The position numbers and the translations under genes are program-made. 64,000 nucleotides of DNA from Loktanella sp. PT4BL (GTDB lineage: Bacteria > Pseudomonadota > Alphaproteobacteria > Rhodobacterales > Rhodobacteraceae): contig NZ_QJJL01000002.1 of assembly GCF_003201935.1 (NCBI RefSeq), positions 620,001 to 684,000 on the forward strand. The letters are read 5' to 3'. Below the pieces are notes generated by a model, which was given only the letters and a program-made list of their open reading frames with translations, searched no databases and was not told the origin of the DNA. How positions within the stretch are numbered: the stretch's first letter is position 1; every line of letters starts with the position of its first letter. Positions 9,070 through 17,582 of this stretch are shown one piece after another.

Positions 9070-9707
9070 CATTCGATGCCGCCACCAAGATGCAGTTCCT
9101 CTACGCCTTACGCAGCAAGGGCGTGACGGACACGCGGGTGCTGACAGCGATGGAACAGGTCGACCGTGCCGATTACGTGAAGGGCACTTTCGCGGATCGC
9201 GCCTATGACGACATGCCGCTGCCCATTGCCTGCGGACAGACCATCAGCCAGCCCTCTGTCGTTGGATTGATGACGCAGGCCCTGCAAATCACCCCGCGGG
9301 ACAAGGTTCTCGAGATCGGCACCGGATCAGGGTATCAGGCTGCGATCCTCAGCAAGCTTGCGCGACGCGTTTACACTGTGGACCGCTATCGCCGTCTGGT
9401 GCAGGCCGCGCGCGCGGTATTTGAAGCCAATGATATCACCAACATCACGGCTTTTACCGCCGATGGCAGCCACGGGTTTGCCGAACAGGCCCCCTTTGAC
9501 CGCATCTTGCTGACCGCCGCAGCAGAGGACCCCCCGGGTCCTCTTTTGGCGCAGTTGCGGGTCGGGGGGATCATGGTTTTACCTGTCGGTCAATCCGATG
9601 CGGTACAAAGCCTGATCCGCGTCACGCGCACGGAAACCGGTCTTGAATACGATGAATTGCGCGCTGTCCGCTTTGTGCCCTTGCTAGAAGGGCTCGGACA
9701 AGAGTAA
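9066..9707 (+). CDS. pcm: Protein-L-isoaspartate O-methyltransferase
   Basis: The enzyme repairs isoaspartyl residues in aged proteins using S-adenosylmethionine. The 213-residue product contains the AdoMet motif [18 protein letters not shown] near residue 80. It also has the family segment [17 protein letters not shown] and the post-motif DRILLTAAA. It starts at a GTG overlapping the surE stop. Next downstream is an NlpD-type lipoprotein gene, giving the common surE-pcm-nlpD order. Confidence 0.95.
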   Translation: MTFDAATKMQFLYALRSKGVTDTRVLTAMEQVDRADYVKGTFADRAYDDMPLPIACGQTISQPSVVGLMTQALQITPRDKVLEIGTGSGYQAAILSKLARRVYTVDRYRRLVQAARAVFEANDITNITAFTADGSHGFAEQAPFDRILLTAAAEDPPGPLLAQLRVGGIMVLPVGQSDAVQSLIRVTRTETGLEYDELRAVRFVPLLEGLGQE

Positions 9708-9768
9708 ACTACCCCAAAATATAGTACGATCCCATAGATAAGGGGCGACTTGGCAAAGGAGCGGTAGG

Positions 9769-10965
9769 ATGGCGAACAGGAATTTCCCTGTAAGACGCAT
9801 AGCATTGACAGGCATGACATTGGCAGCCCTCGCGGCATGTGAAGGCTTTGACGCCGACCTGCGTGATATTGGCAACGGATTTGATACATCCGCAGCGGTC
9901 CAAAACTTGCCCGGCAGGCCACGCCCCGATGATCGCGGCGTGATTTCATACCCCAATTATCAGGTCGTGGTTGCGCGGCGCGATGACACCATTCGCGGCA
10001 TTGCGATCCGTCTGGGCCTCGATGCCAATGAACTGGCTGAATATAACGGGATCGGGCCTGATGTGATCCTGCGCCGCGATGAGATCATCGCCCTGCCTTC
10101 ACGCGTCACCGAACCTTCGCCTGCCACGGGTGCCATTGGCACAGGACCGATCCAACCGCTTGATGTAACAGCGGTGGCAACAACCGCGCTTGACCGCGCT
10201 GATGCGGCTGGCGTCGTGACAGCAACGCCGATTGCACCTGCCGCAACGGCCCCCGCCGCACCTGTTGTGCGCGGCACCGAGCCAATTCGCCATCAGGTGC
10301 AGCGCGGTGAAACCGTGTTCTCGATCTCGCGGCTCTATAACGTGCCTGTCACCAATATCGCTGAATGGAATGGTCTCAACACCGAATTTACGATCCGTGA
10401 GGGCCAGTATCTGTTGATCCCGCAGGGTGGCAGCGCGCCTGCACCGGCGGCAGCCTCTGCTGCTGTAACAGCCCCGGGCGTTGGCACCGCGACACCTGTA
10501 CCACCGAGTGCAGCACTCCCGCTGCCAAGTGAAACGCCCGCCGCACCTGCAGCTGCAGCCGTCGTTCCGGCCACGCCGGATCTGGGCACGACAACAGCAC
10601 AGCCCGCAAGCAGCGACGCGCGCTTTATCATGCCGATCCAGGGGTCGATCATCCGCGATTACGCGCCCGGCACCAACGAAGGCATTGATATTGGTGCATC
10701 CGCCGGATCGGACGTGCGGGCCGCCGGTTCAGGCACTGTTGCCGCTGTGACCACAGACACCAGTGGCGGCGCGATTGTTGTGCTTAAGCACAGTGACGGC
10801 CTGCTCACAGTCTATACACAGATGGAAGGTCTGACCGTCAGCAAGGACGACAGCGTGTCACGCGGTCAGGTGATCGGCAAGGTACGGGCCGCAAACCCCA
10901 GCTTCTTGCACTTTGAAGTGCGGCGCGGCCTGCAAAGCCTCGATCCGAATGATTTCCTGCAATAA
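9769..10965 (+). CDS. nlpD: NlpD-type lipoprotein: two LysM domains and a degenerate LytM (M23) domain
   Basis: Probably an envelope-anchored activator of cell-wall amidases during division. A lipoprotein signal ends LAALAAC, lipidated Cys near residue 24. LysM domain 1 starts at YQVVVARRDDTIRGIA and LysM domain 2 at IRHQVQRGETVFSIS; a Pro/Ala-rich linker leads to the C-terminal M23 domain. The usual zinc ligands are lost: the HxGxD-type site reads NEGIDIGA and the HxH site reads FLHFEVRR, so catalysis is unlikely, as in NlpD and EnvC. Length is 398 residues. The position after surE-pcm matches nlpD in other proteobacteria. A convergent palindrome ends the transcript. Confidence 0.88.
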   Translation: MANRNFPVRRIALTGMTLAALAACEGFDADLRDIGNGFDTSAAVQNLPGRPRPDDRGVISYPNYQVVVARRDDTIRGIAIRLGLDANELAEYNGIGPDVILRRDEIIALPSRVTEPSPATGAIGTGPIQPLDVTAVATTALDRADAAGVVTATPIAPAATAPAAPVVRGTEPIRHQVQRGETVFSISRLYNVPVTNIAEWNGLNTEFTIREGQYLLIPQGGSAPAPAAASAAVTAPGVGTATPVPPSAALPLPSETPAAPAAAAVVPATPDLGTTTAQPASSDARFIMPIQGSIIRDYAPGTNEGIDIGASAGSDVRAAGSGTVAAVTTDTSGGAIVVLKHSDGLLTVYTQMEGLTVSKDDSVSRGQVIGKVRAANPSFLHFEVRRGLQSLDPNDFLQ

Positions 10966-10976
10966 GGGCTGATCCA

Positions 10977-11004
10977 CGTAAGGTGGATCATGATCCACCT
11001 TACG
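10977..11004. terminator. Perfect 28-bp palindrome between convergent genes, probable bidirectional terminator
   Basis: CGTAAGGTGGATCA at 10977-10990 is followed directly by its exact reverse complement. It lies 12 bases after the nlpD stop and overlaps the stop codon of the facing DUF815 gene. No T-run follows on either strand, so termination may be rho-assisted or the hairpin may protect 3' ends. Confidence 0.65.
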
Positions 11005-11842
11005 ACAGGCTCACACCGCGCCTGCCGGCCAGATCCGTGAAATACTGCCAGGCCACCCTGCCCGAGCGGCTGCCACGCGTGGCCTGCCATTCGATGGCCT
11101 CGGCCCGCAATGTCGCATCATCAATCGCCACGCCATAGGCATCGCAATAGCCGCGGATCATCGCAAGATACTCGTCCTGATCGCAGGGGTGGAACCCGAG
11201 CCACAGGCCAAAGCGATCAGACAGCGATACCTTCTCTTCCACCGCCTCGGACGGCGAAATCGCGGATGAGCGTTCGTTCTCGATCATATCCCGCGGCATC
11301 AGGTGCCGCCGGTTGGATGTCGCATAAAGAACGACATTATCAGGCCGTCCCTCAATCCCGCCATCCAGAACGGCCTTGAGCGACTTGTAATGTGCATCGT
11401 CGTGTCCGAACGACAGGTCATCGCAAAACATGATGAACCGCTCGGGCGCGCCGCGCAGCAGGTTGAGGCAGCGGCCGATGCTGGGCAGGTCCTCGCGCTG
11501 GACCTCGACAATCTTCAATCCCGCATAATCTGCATTCACAGCGCCGTGTATGGCTTTGACAAGGCTCGATTTTCCCATGCCCCGCGCACCCCACAACAGG
11601 GCATTGTTCGCAGGCAATCCGGCGGCAAACTGCACCGTATTGGCCATCAGTGTGTCGCGCGACCGGTCAACGCCAACCAGCAGTTCGACACCGACGCGGT
11701 TCACCCGCGCGACAGGGACAAGGCGATCAGGATCAGGATGCCAGACAAAGGCCGAGGCTGCGCCAAAATCAGGGGTCCCGATGGGGGCCGGACTGATACG
11801 CTCAAGCGCGGCAGCGATCCGTTTCAGGGCCTTCTTGCTCAC
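11000..11842 (-). CDS. DUF815 family AAA+ ATPase
   Basis: The 280-residue cytoplasmic P-loop protein has Walker A WGARGMGKSSLVKA, a Walker-B-like FIMFCDDLSF, sensor-like YATSNRRHLMP and an RFGLWLGF block, the DUF815 arrangement. Function is not established; these proteins are often next to tat genes or secretion and division genes in alphaproteobacteria. Its start overlaps the tatC stop by four bases, so it is coupled to the tatABC operon. The stop codon lies inside a 28-bp palindrome shared with nlpD. Confidence 0.88.
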   Translation of the reverse strand: MSKKALKRIAAALERISPAPIGTPDFGAASAFVWHPDPDRLVPVARVNRVGVELLVGVDRSRDTLMANTVQFAAGLPANNALLWGARGMGKSSLVKAIHGAVNADYAGLKIVEVQREDLPSIGRCLNLLRGAPERFIMFCDDLSFGHDDAHYKSLKAVLDGGIEGRPDNVVLYATSNRRHLMPRDMIENERSSAISPSEAVEEKVSLSDRFGLWLGFHPCDQDEYLAMIRGYCDAYGVAIDDATLRAEAIEWQATRGSRSGRVAWQYFTDLAGRRGVSLS

Positions 11843-12822
11843 CCTTTGGTACCCTCATCAGCCGCAGCCTCGCCATCCGACAGATCATCCTCGTCGATGT
11901 CAAAGAGGCTCTCGTTTTCGCCGATAATGCCTTCGGCACGGGCGGCACGGTCTTTCTTGCGCTCGACAGCGGCGACCAGATGAATTGAAATCTCATACAG
12001 GCCATAGACGACGACAAAGAGGATCAACTGCGTCGTGACATCAGGTGGTGTGACAAGGGCGGCCACAATCAGGATACCAACGACGGCGTATTTGCGTGTC
12101 CCGCGCAGCCCGCGCGAACTGGCCAATCCAGCCGATCCCATCAGGGTCAACAGCACGGGCAGCTGGAAACACACGCCAAAGGCTACAATCATTTTCAGCG
12201 TGATATCGAGCGTTTCGTTCACCTTGCCGTTAAAGACAATATCGACACCCTGTTGGCTCAGATCAGGCGCAACGCTCGGCAATGACAGCCCGCCGCCTGC
12301 CCCCGGCAGAAGAGCGGTTCCGGGATTGGGCACGGCCTCTGCCGCGATGGCCTGCACGAAAGAGGGCAAATCTGCAAAACCAAGGAAAAACGCCATCGCC
12401 AGCGGGACGACGATGTAATGCGCAAAGGCCGCGCCGATCAGAAACAATACAGGCGAGGCGATAATGAACGGCAAAAACGCGTTCTTTTCATTGCGGTAAA
12501 GGCCGGGCGCCACAAAACGCCAGAGCTGATAGGCGATCACCGGAAAGGACAGCGCAAGCCCACCAACGACCGAAATGCGGATCAGGGTAAAGAAGTACTC
12601 TTGCGGCGCCGTGTATTGCATCACCGGATTGGGGTTGCCCAAGGACCGCATGGTGCGCTCGATCGGCCCCAGCAGAAAATCCAAGAGCGCGCCGCCAAAA
12701 GAGAAGCAGATGATCATGCCCACAAGGAAAGCCATCACGGAATAGATCAGCCGCGAGCGCAGCTCGGTCAGGTGTTCCAGCAGCGGCGCTGCGCTGTCTT
12801 CAATCTCGTCGCGGGCACTCAT
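11839..12822 (-). CDS. tatC: Sec-independent protein translocase TatC
   Basis: TatC is the multispanning receptor for twin-arginine signal peptides. The N-terminal [14 protein letters not shown] motif is diagnostic, and six membrane helices follow. At 327 residues it is longer than E. coli TatC. The extra length is a proline- and glycine-rich periplasmic insertion around [15 protein letters not shown], plus an acidic C-terminal tail; such insertions are usual in alphaproteobacteria. It overlaps tatB and the DUF815 gene by four bases each. The operon serves Tat substrates such as the Tat-signal sulfide:quinone oxidoreductase encoded in this window. Confidence 0.96.
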   Translation of the reverse strand: MSARDEIEDSAAPLLEHLTELRSRLIYSVMAFLVGMIICFSFGGALLDFLLGPIERTMRSLGNPNPVMQYTAPQEYFFTLIRISVVGGLALSFPVIAYQLWRFVAPGLYRNEKNAFLPFIIASPVLFLIGAAFAHYIVVPLAMAFFLGFADLPSFVQAIAAEAVPNPGTALLPGAGGGLSLPSVAPDLSQQGVDIVFNGKVNETLDITLKMIVAFGVCFQLPVLLTLMGSAGLASSRGLRGTRKYAVVGILIVAALVTPPDVTTQLILFVVVYGLYEISIHLVAAVERKKDRAARAEGIIGENESLFDIDEDDLSDGEAAADEGTKG

Positions 12823-13244
12823 GTCTTGGCCTCTGGTGCGGGCGTCTCGGGTTTGGGGGCCTCAGCCGCGGCCTTGGCGGCGGCCTCTTCGGCCTCGCGC
12901 GCCTGGCGGGCAAGCGCTGCGTCACCCATCGCCTTACTCATCTTCTCTTTTGCGGCCTGACGTTCGGGCGACAAAGGTGTCTCGGTGACACCGGTCGCTT
13001 CCTTGATCTTGTCGACGCCGAATTTCTTGGGGTTTGCTGCCGCGTTGAGCGTCTTGGAGATATCCTTGACGCCTGCATCATCAGCGGCCTGTTCCATGGC
13101 GCGCGAAAACTCGCGTGCCATCATCCGGGCCTTACCGGTAAATTGCCCCATCGTGCGGAACAAACCCGGCAAGTCCTTGGGCCCGATCACGATCAGGGCC
13201 ACAATGCCGACAACAAGCAATTCGCTCCAGCCAAGACCAAACAT
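12819..13244 (-). CDS. tatB: Sec-independent protein translocase TatB
   Basis: A single N-terminal helix with [21 protein letters not shown], then the amphipathic segment [18 protein letters not shown], identifies TatB, which with TatC binds twin-arginine signal peptides. The glutamate in the membrane helix (WSEL) is conserved. The 141-residue protein ends in an Ala/Glu/Pro-rich tail. It overlaps tatC by four bases and follows tatA by 31. Confidence 0.95.
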   Translation of the reverse strand: MFGLGWSELLVVGIVALIVIGPKDLPGLFRTMGQFTGKARMMAREFSRAMEQAADDAGVKDISKTLNAAANPKKFGVDKIKEATGVTETPLSPERQAAKEKMSKAMGDAALARQAREAEEAAAKAAAEAPKPETPAPEAKT

Positions 13245-13275
13245 CAGACGCAGTCCTTTTTATGCGGCAAAGCGA

Positions 13276-13488
13276 TCAGACTTTGTCTTTTTCTTCTGCG
13301 GGGGTCACGTCCTTGGCCTCGGCCATGCCGTCTTCGATCTCTTTCTTGCCATCATCAACGCCCTTCTTGAACGCTGTGATACCTTTGCCGACTTCGCCCA
13401 TCAGGCTGGAAATCTTGCCGCGGCCAAACAGAACCAGAACCACAACAGCGATCAAAAGAAGGCCGGGAAGGCCGATATTGTTAAGCAT
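13276..13488 (-). CDS. tatA: Sec-independent protein translocase TatA
   Basis: The 70-residue pore-forming Tat subunit has an N-terminal membrane helix ending in the FGRGKI hinge. An amphipathic helix ([18 protein letters not shown]) and an acidic, lysine-rich tail follow. A good AGGAGAAG site precedes the ATG. It is the first gene of tatA-tatB-tatC-DUF815 and divergent from a WYL-type regulator. Confidence 0.96.
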   Translation of the reverse strand: MLNNIGLPGLLLIAVVVLVLFGRGKISSLMGEVGKGITAFKKGVDDGKKEIEDGMAEAKDVTPAEEKDKV

Positions 13489-13634
13489 GTCTCTTCTCCT
13501 ATAGCGCGGGCGCGCCCTGCGTCATTTCATTCTCTATTTAGGACAAATAGGGCCGGATGCGCTACAAGGGAAGCGGGAACTGGCAATTTTGGTGGCTTGA
13601 AAGACCTTTTTTGCAAGGCTTTTATCATACTTGT

Positions 13635-13648
13635 GACAAAAACTTGTC
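13635..13648. promoter_or_regulatory. Candidate operator upstream of the WYL-type regulator
   Basis: GACAA at 13635-13639 and TTGTC at 13644-13648 form an inverted repeat around AAAC. A related TTGACAAAACTG repeats at 13662-13673, shortly before the regulator's ribosome-binding site. Placement suggests autoregulation; this is inference from position and symmetry only. Confidence 0.4.
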
Positions 13649-13694
13649 AGTTGCCAGAAAATTGACAAAACTGGGCCGAATCGAAAGGAAAATC

Positions 13695-14354
13695 ATGCGC
13701 CGCGCCGACCGTCTCATGCGTCTTGTCCAAATCATGCGGGACGGATCACTGCACCGCGCCAGTGATCTCGCGCAGGCAACCGATGTGTCGCTGCGCACGA
13801 TTTACCGTGACATGGAAACGCTCGCTGCATCGGGCGTCCCGATCGAGGGCGAACGCGGGATCGGCTACCGCGTGACCGCCGCCATCACCCTGCCACCGCT
13901 GAACCTAACCATGACCGAGGTCGAGGCCCTGCATCTGGGACTAAGCGCCGTGATCCAAAGCAACGATCCCGAGCTTTCTTCGGCTGCCCGCGCCCTTTCG
14001 GGCAAGATTGATGCCGTGATGCCCGAGGACCGCGGACGTGCACCCAGCGGCTATGGCTTTGCAATCTATCCGTTTGCCGATGCCGCGCGGGGCTTTCAGC
14101 ATCTGCCGATACTGCGTCAGGCCATGCGGACGCGGCAGAAACTGGAACTTGTCATGGACAACAAAAAGCGCATCGTGCGGCCGCTACAGCTTGATTACTG
14201 GGGCCGCCTTTGGACCTGCGTCGTCTGGTGTGAAACCACAGCGCAATTTGATGAAATCAGGGTCGACCAGATCACCAGCCAGCGTATTCTGCCAAGCCTC
14301 TTTGTCGACGAACCAGGTAAATCGCTGAAGGATTTCAACCGGCTCAAGGCCTAG
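13695..14354 (+). CDS. YafY/WYL-type HTH transcriptional regulator
   Basis: The 219-residue protein has an N-terminal winged HTH (MRRADRLMRLVQIM, then ATDVSLRTIYRDMETLAASG), typical of HTH_11/DeoR-like regulators that carry a WYL sensor domain. The C-terminal part includes KRIVRPLQLDYWGRLWTCVVW, matching WYL (here with the YWGR variant). ATG 13695 follows GAAAGGAAAATC; the frame stays open upstream, but that part is not regulator-like. It is divergent from tatA and converges on a 2OG-oxygenase gene with overlapping stops. Ligand and targets unknown. Confidence 0.88.
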   Translation: MRRADRLMRLVQIMRDGSLHRASDLAQATDVSLRTIYRDMETLAASGVPIEGERGIGYRVTAAITLPPLNLTMTEVEALHLGLSAVIQSNDPELSSAARALSGKIDAVMPEDRGRAPSGYGFAIYPFADAARGFQHLPILRQAMRTRQKLELVMDNKKRIVRPLQLDYWGRLWTCVVWCETTAQFDEIRVDQITSQRILPSLFVDEPGKSLKDFNRLKA

Positions 14355-15079
14355 AGCCAGTCCGCAAAATTGATCTGCGGCCGAAAATAGGCGACCATAC
14401 GCATCTCGCCATCTGCATCCTGCGCCCAAGGTGCGACACCATGCAGAATATGACGATCAAGCAAGACCGCCTGACCGGGTTCGGCAACAATTTCGACCCT
14501 GTCACAGGTCGCGAAAACCTTGCGGCGCGCATCCTGATAGACCTCGGTGACATCCACATCACCCCATTGCGCAGGCGGGATACCTGCAAAAGCCGCACGG
14601 AACGCCGCACACATGATGTCTTGGCTGCCGCGCCAGACCACCAGCGGGCTGGCGCGCACCTCATCAAGCGGTAGCCCCAGAATAAACCCGTGTGGTTCGC
14701 GCAGATGCCGCCGCTTTTGCGGCCCTTCCGGCAAAAGCCCGTCCACATGCGCGGCATCACGATCCCGCCGGAACCGATGTGCGGCGTCACTTTCGCCGGG
14801 GTCCTGTTGGGGATACCCCGGAAAAACAACAGAAAGCTGCGCACGGTGCCAATTGGGCGGCGCCTTTACGTGGGCGTGCCAAGCACCCGCCAGAGGCACG
14901 CCACCGATGCTCCCGTCAGGGGCACTGGGCAAGGCATCGACCCCGACAAACCAAGTGCCGCCATGCCGTCGCTCACCACCACCGGCAAGCACCTCGATGG
15001 CGGCCAGTCTTGCAGCCGCGACCCAATGCTCCACCGCAGGATCATGCGGAAACACGCGAAAGCCGTCCGGCCCTACCAT
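14351..15079 (-). CDS. Phytanoyl-CoA dioxygenase-like 2OG-Fe(II) oxygenase
   Basis: A 242-residue cytoplasmic protein with the facial triad of 2-oxoglutarate/Fe(II) oxygenases. HVD (His111, Asp113) and the distal His in DRHILHGVAPW bind iron, and RMVAYFRP supplies a candidate 2-oxoglutarate arginine. Substrate unknown. The last base pairs of the upstream TauE/SafE gene overlap its start by 7, so the two genes are probably co-transcribed and coupled. Family placement is by motif only. Confidence 0.75.
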   Translation of the reverse strand: MVGPDGFRVFPHDPAVEHWVAAARLAAIEVLAGGGERRHGGTWFVGVDALPSAPDGSIGGVPLAGAWHAHVKAPPNWHRAQLSVVFPGYPQQDPGESDAAHRFRRDRDAAHVDGLLPEGPQKRRHLREPHGFILGLPLDEVRASPLVVWRGSQDIMCAAFRAAFAGIPPAQWGDVDVTEVYQDARRKVFATCDRVEIVAEPGQAVLLDRHILHGVAPWAQDADGEMRMVAYFRPQINFADWL

Positions 15080-15891
15080 CCCAACGCTTTACGCAACATA
15101 TTCAGCGCAACCAGGATCAGGAAAACACCAAAGATACGCTTGAGTGGTTTGGCATCCATCCGGTGCGCCAATGCAGCCCCCCACGGTGCCGTAATCAGGG
15201 TCATCGTCACAACCAGACCGAAGGCAAGAAAGTTCACCGCTCCGATGGTAAAGGGCGGCACCACAGCGATATCGACCAAGAGAAATCCTATCACCGAAGG
15301 GACTGCGATGATAACACCGAACCCCGCAGCCGTCGCCACAGCGCGGTGGATTGGCACGTTGAACAATGTCATCGTCGGCACGCCGAAAGAGCCTCCACCA
15401 ATACCGACAAGGACCGACAAAAACCCGATCACCGGAGAAATGAGCGCCCGCAAGACCCCGCCTGGCATTTGTGTTCCCAAACGCCAGCGCTCGCGTCCAA
15501 AAGTGATATAGGCACCCACAAAAACACCCAGCACGCCAAAGATCGCTTGCAACGTCCCCGAGCGCAGCGATGTCGCCACAAGCACGCCGACAACGGCACC
15601 GATTGCAATACCAGCCCCCCAGCCCTTCAAGATTGCCCAGTCAACGGCGCCCTTTTTGTGGTGTGCCGCAACCGAGCGCAGCGACGTCACAATGATCGTC
15701 GCCAATGAAGTGCCCAGACAAATCTGCATCAGTTCGGGGCTGTCATAGCCAAGCTGGCCAAAGACATAGAAGAATGCAGGCACAAGGATGATACCTCCGC
15801 CCACACCGAAGAGGCCCGCCAACACGCCGGCAACCGCACCCAGCACCAGAAGAAGGCCCGCCATTGTGACCAGCAGCATCACATCGTCCAT
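15073..15891 (-). CDS. TauE/SafE family sulfite/anion exporter-like permease
   Basis: The 272-residue permease has two TauE/SafE repeats, each with a Gly-rich signature (GLFGVGGGIILVPAFF and LVGIGGGSFGVPTMTLF), and about eight membrane helices. The family exports sulfite or sulfonates, although many members have unknown substrates. ATG 15891 follows TAAAGGAAAAA; the longer frame upstream is not membrane-like. It lies only a few genes from the sulfide-oxidation island, where a sulfite exporter would be useful, but it is separated from it by dusA. A role in sulfite export is inference. Confidence 0.88.
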   Translation of the reverse strand: MDDVMLLVTMAGLLLVLGAVAGVLAGLFGVGGGIILVPAFFYVFGQLGYDSPELMQICLGTSLATIIVTSLRSVAAHHKKGAVDWAILKGWGAGIAIGAVVGVLVATSLRSGTLQAIFGVLGVFVGAYITFGRERWRLGTQMPGGVLRALISPVIGFLSVLVGIGGGSFGVPTMTLFNVPIHRAVATAAGFGVIIAVPSVIGFLLVDIAVVPPFTIGAVNFLAFGLVVTMTLITAPWGAALAHRMDAKPLKRIFGVFLILVALNMLRKALGW

Positions 15892-15902
15892 GTATTTTTC
15901 CT

Positions 15903-16898
15903 TTAGGCCGCGAGCCGCGTCACGTGTTCGAGGGCGGTCAAGACAACATCCGGCCCTGCCCCGTCGACATGGGCGTTCTCGGACAAATGCCTGCGCCAAC
16001 CCCGCGCACCGGGGCGGCCCTGAAACAGCCCCAACATATGGCGCGTGACCTGCCCCAAACGGCCGCCCTTTGCAAGGTGATCCGCAATATAGGGCAACAT
16101 CAGATGCACAACCTCTTCGGCTGTCCGCCCTAAGGGATCGTCAAAGATACGCGCATCCGCCTCGAGCAGGATATCCGCAGGTGTATGATAGGCCGCACGC
16201 CCGATCATGACGCCATCCAACCCGCGATCGAGGAAACCCACCGCATCGTCCAATGTGGCAATACCACCATTGACGCTGATATGAAGATGGGGAAATAACC
16301 CCTTCATTTCCATCACTAAATCATAATTCAACGGCGGGATATCGCGGTTCTCTTTGGGGCTGAGCCCTTGCAACCACGCCTTGCGCGCATGCACCGAAAA
16401 CCTGTCCACCCCCGCAGCCGAAACTTGGGCCAGAAAGTCGGGCAGCACCACGGCCGGGTCCTGATCATCCACGCCGATCCGGCACTTGACGGTCACAGGA
16501 ACGCGCACAGCCGCAATCATCGCCGCCACGCATTCGGCCACCAAAGCGGGGTTTTCCATCAAGATGGCGCCAAAACTGCCTGACTGGACACGGTCGGACG
16601 GGCAACCGCAATTGAGGTTGATCTCGGCATAGCCAAAGTCTTCGGCAATCCGCGCCGCTTGCGCCAGCTGCGCTGGATCAGACCCGCCCAGCTGAAGTGC
16701 GACAGGCTGCTCGCGCGCATCAAACCCCAACAAGCGTTCTTTGTCGCCATGCACCACAGCCGGCGCTGTCACCATTTCAGTGTACAGCAACGCGTGCCGC
16801 GACATCAGGCGATGGAAAAACCGGCAATGGCGGTCCGTCCAGTCCATCATGGGAGCAACAGACAACCGCGCGGCCTGAGTGGCTGCATTGTTGGGCAT
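15903..16898 (-). CDS. dusA: tRNA-dihydrouridine synthase A
   Basis: This FMN enzyme reduces U20/U20a in tRNA. The N-terminus LSVAPMMDWTDRHCRFFHR, the catalytic cysteine region INLNCGCPSDRVQSG and the GVDRFSVHARKAWLQGLSPKENR segment specify the DusA subgroup. From ATG 16898 the product is 331 residues (MPNNAATQAARLSVAP), a normal length. An in-frame ATG at 16940 would add 14 residues; neither has a strong Shine-Dalgarno signal. TauE/SafE starts 11 bases after its stop. Confidence 0.93.
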   Translation of the reverse strand: MPNNAATQAARLSVAPMMDWTDRHCRFFHRLMSRHALLYTEMVTAPAVVHGDKERLLGFDAREQPVALQLGGSDPAQLAQAARIAEDFGYAEINLNCGCPSDRVQSGSFGAILMENPALVAECVAAMIAAVRVPVTVKCRIGVDDQDPAVVLPDFLAQVSAAGVDRFSVHARKAWLQGLSPKENRDIPPLNYDLVMEMKGLFPHLHISVNGGIATLDDAVGFLDRGLDGVMIGRAAYHTPADILLEADARIFDDPLGRTAEEVVHLMLPYIADHLAKGGRLGQVTRHMLGLFQGRPGARGWRRHLSENAHVDGAGPDVVLTALEHVTRLAA

Positions 16899-17012
16899 TG
16901 AGCCAACGTCTCGGGTGCGTGGTCCGGTTCTCAGGGTCATGGGGCACACATACTGCAGGCGCCTTGGGACAGTCCAGCCCCGCAGCGGGAGAGGACAAGC
17001 GCGCATCCAGCC

Positions 17013-17126
17013 TTATGCGCGCTCCACACTGGCATCACCACCTGACTTATGTCTGAAGGCTTCCAATCGCTTCGCTGTTTCAAGTGCAAGCTCGGGAATG
17101 GCATCAGCGCCTTCGCGCGATGCCAT
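17013..17126 (-). CDS. Possible 37-residue small protein
   Basis: An ATG-initiated frame of 38 codons encodes an amphipathic, charged peptide (EGADAIPELALETAKRLEAF, then a short GGDASVERA tail). The composition looks like genuine protein rather than antisense noise. There is no good Shine-Dalgarno signal (AAGGG is 15 bases upstream). The rest of this roughly 310-base gap between DUF5368 and dusA shows nothing else I can name. Low confidence; comparison with related genomes would decide. Confidence 0.33.
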   Translation of the reverse strand: MASREGADAIPELALETAKRLEAFRHKSGGDASVERA

Positions 17127-17214
17127 TCGTGTACGGTTTATCCCTTGTCCGTTGGGGCTGGGCGGTCAAGTTTTGCGGCCCAAGCTTGCCCAGGCCGCTC
17201 TTCTTGCTTGGCAA

Positions 17215-17571
17215 TTAGATGCCATCCGTCTTTCCACGGATCAGCGATTGTGCGGTATAGACCAATATCGCAATCCCGATTGCCCCCATCGCGGCAACAC
17301 CCAACAGCACAATCACGTCAACAGGACCACCAATGTCGCGCAGATGCGAGTGCGTCATGGCCTGCACAAAGACAACCGCAGCCACGGCGCCAATCGGCAT
17401 GGACAGTTGCGCCATGAGGAACTTGCGCATCGACATCGCGCGGTCGCGGAACAGCACATAGAGGTAGGCCAGCGTGACGACAGCCGCCGCCGCGACCATG
17501 GTCCAGAACAGACCGCGCCCGAAAATCTCTTCGAACACAGCGATCATTGTTTCAAAAGTCAGTTGTTCCAT
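17215..17571 (-). CDS. DUF5368 family inner-membrane protein
   Basis: The 118-residue protein has three predicted membrane helices. It starts MEQLTFETMIAVFEEIFGRG, with FWTMVAAAAVVTLAYLYVLFRD and the DIGGPVDVIVLLGVAAMGAIG segment I associate with DUF5368. ATG 17571 follows GAGGAG by 7 bases, favouring it over an ATG 15 bases upstream. It starts 11 bases after the SQR stop, so it is the last gene of the cydABX-SLAC1-sqr operon. Function unknown; the constant association with SQR suggests a membrane partner or anchor, which is inference. Confidence 0.8.
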   Translation of the reverse strand: MEQLTFETMIAVFEEIFGRGLFWTMVAAAAVVTLAYLYVLFRDRAMSMRKFLMAQLSMPIGAVAAVVFVQAMTHSHLRDIGGPVDVIVLLGVAAMGAIGIAILVYTAQSLIRGKTDGI

Positions 17572-17582
17572 CTGGCTACTCC

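Noticed and set aside
14692..15708. 338-residue + strand frame rich in Arg/His/Gln
   Set aside because: Antisense to the 2OG-oxygenase and TauE/SafE genes; low-complexity composition.
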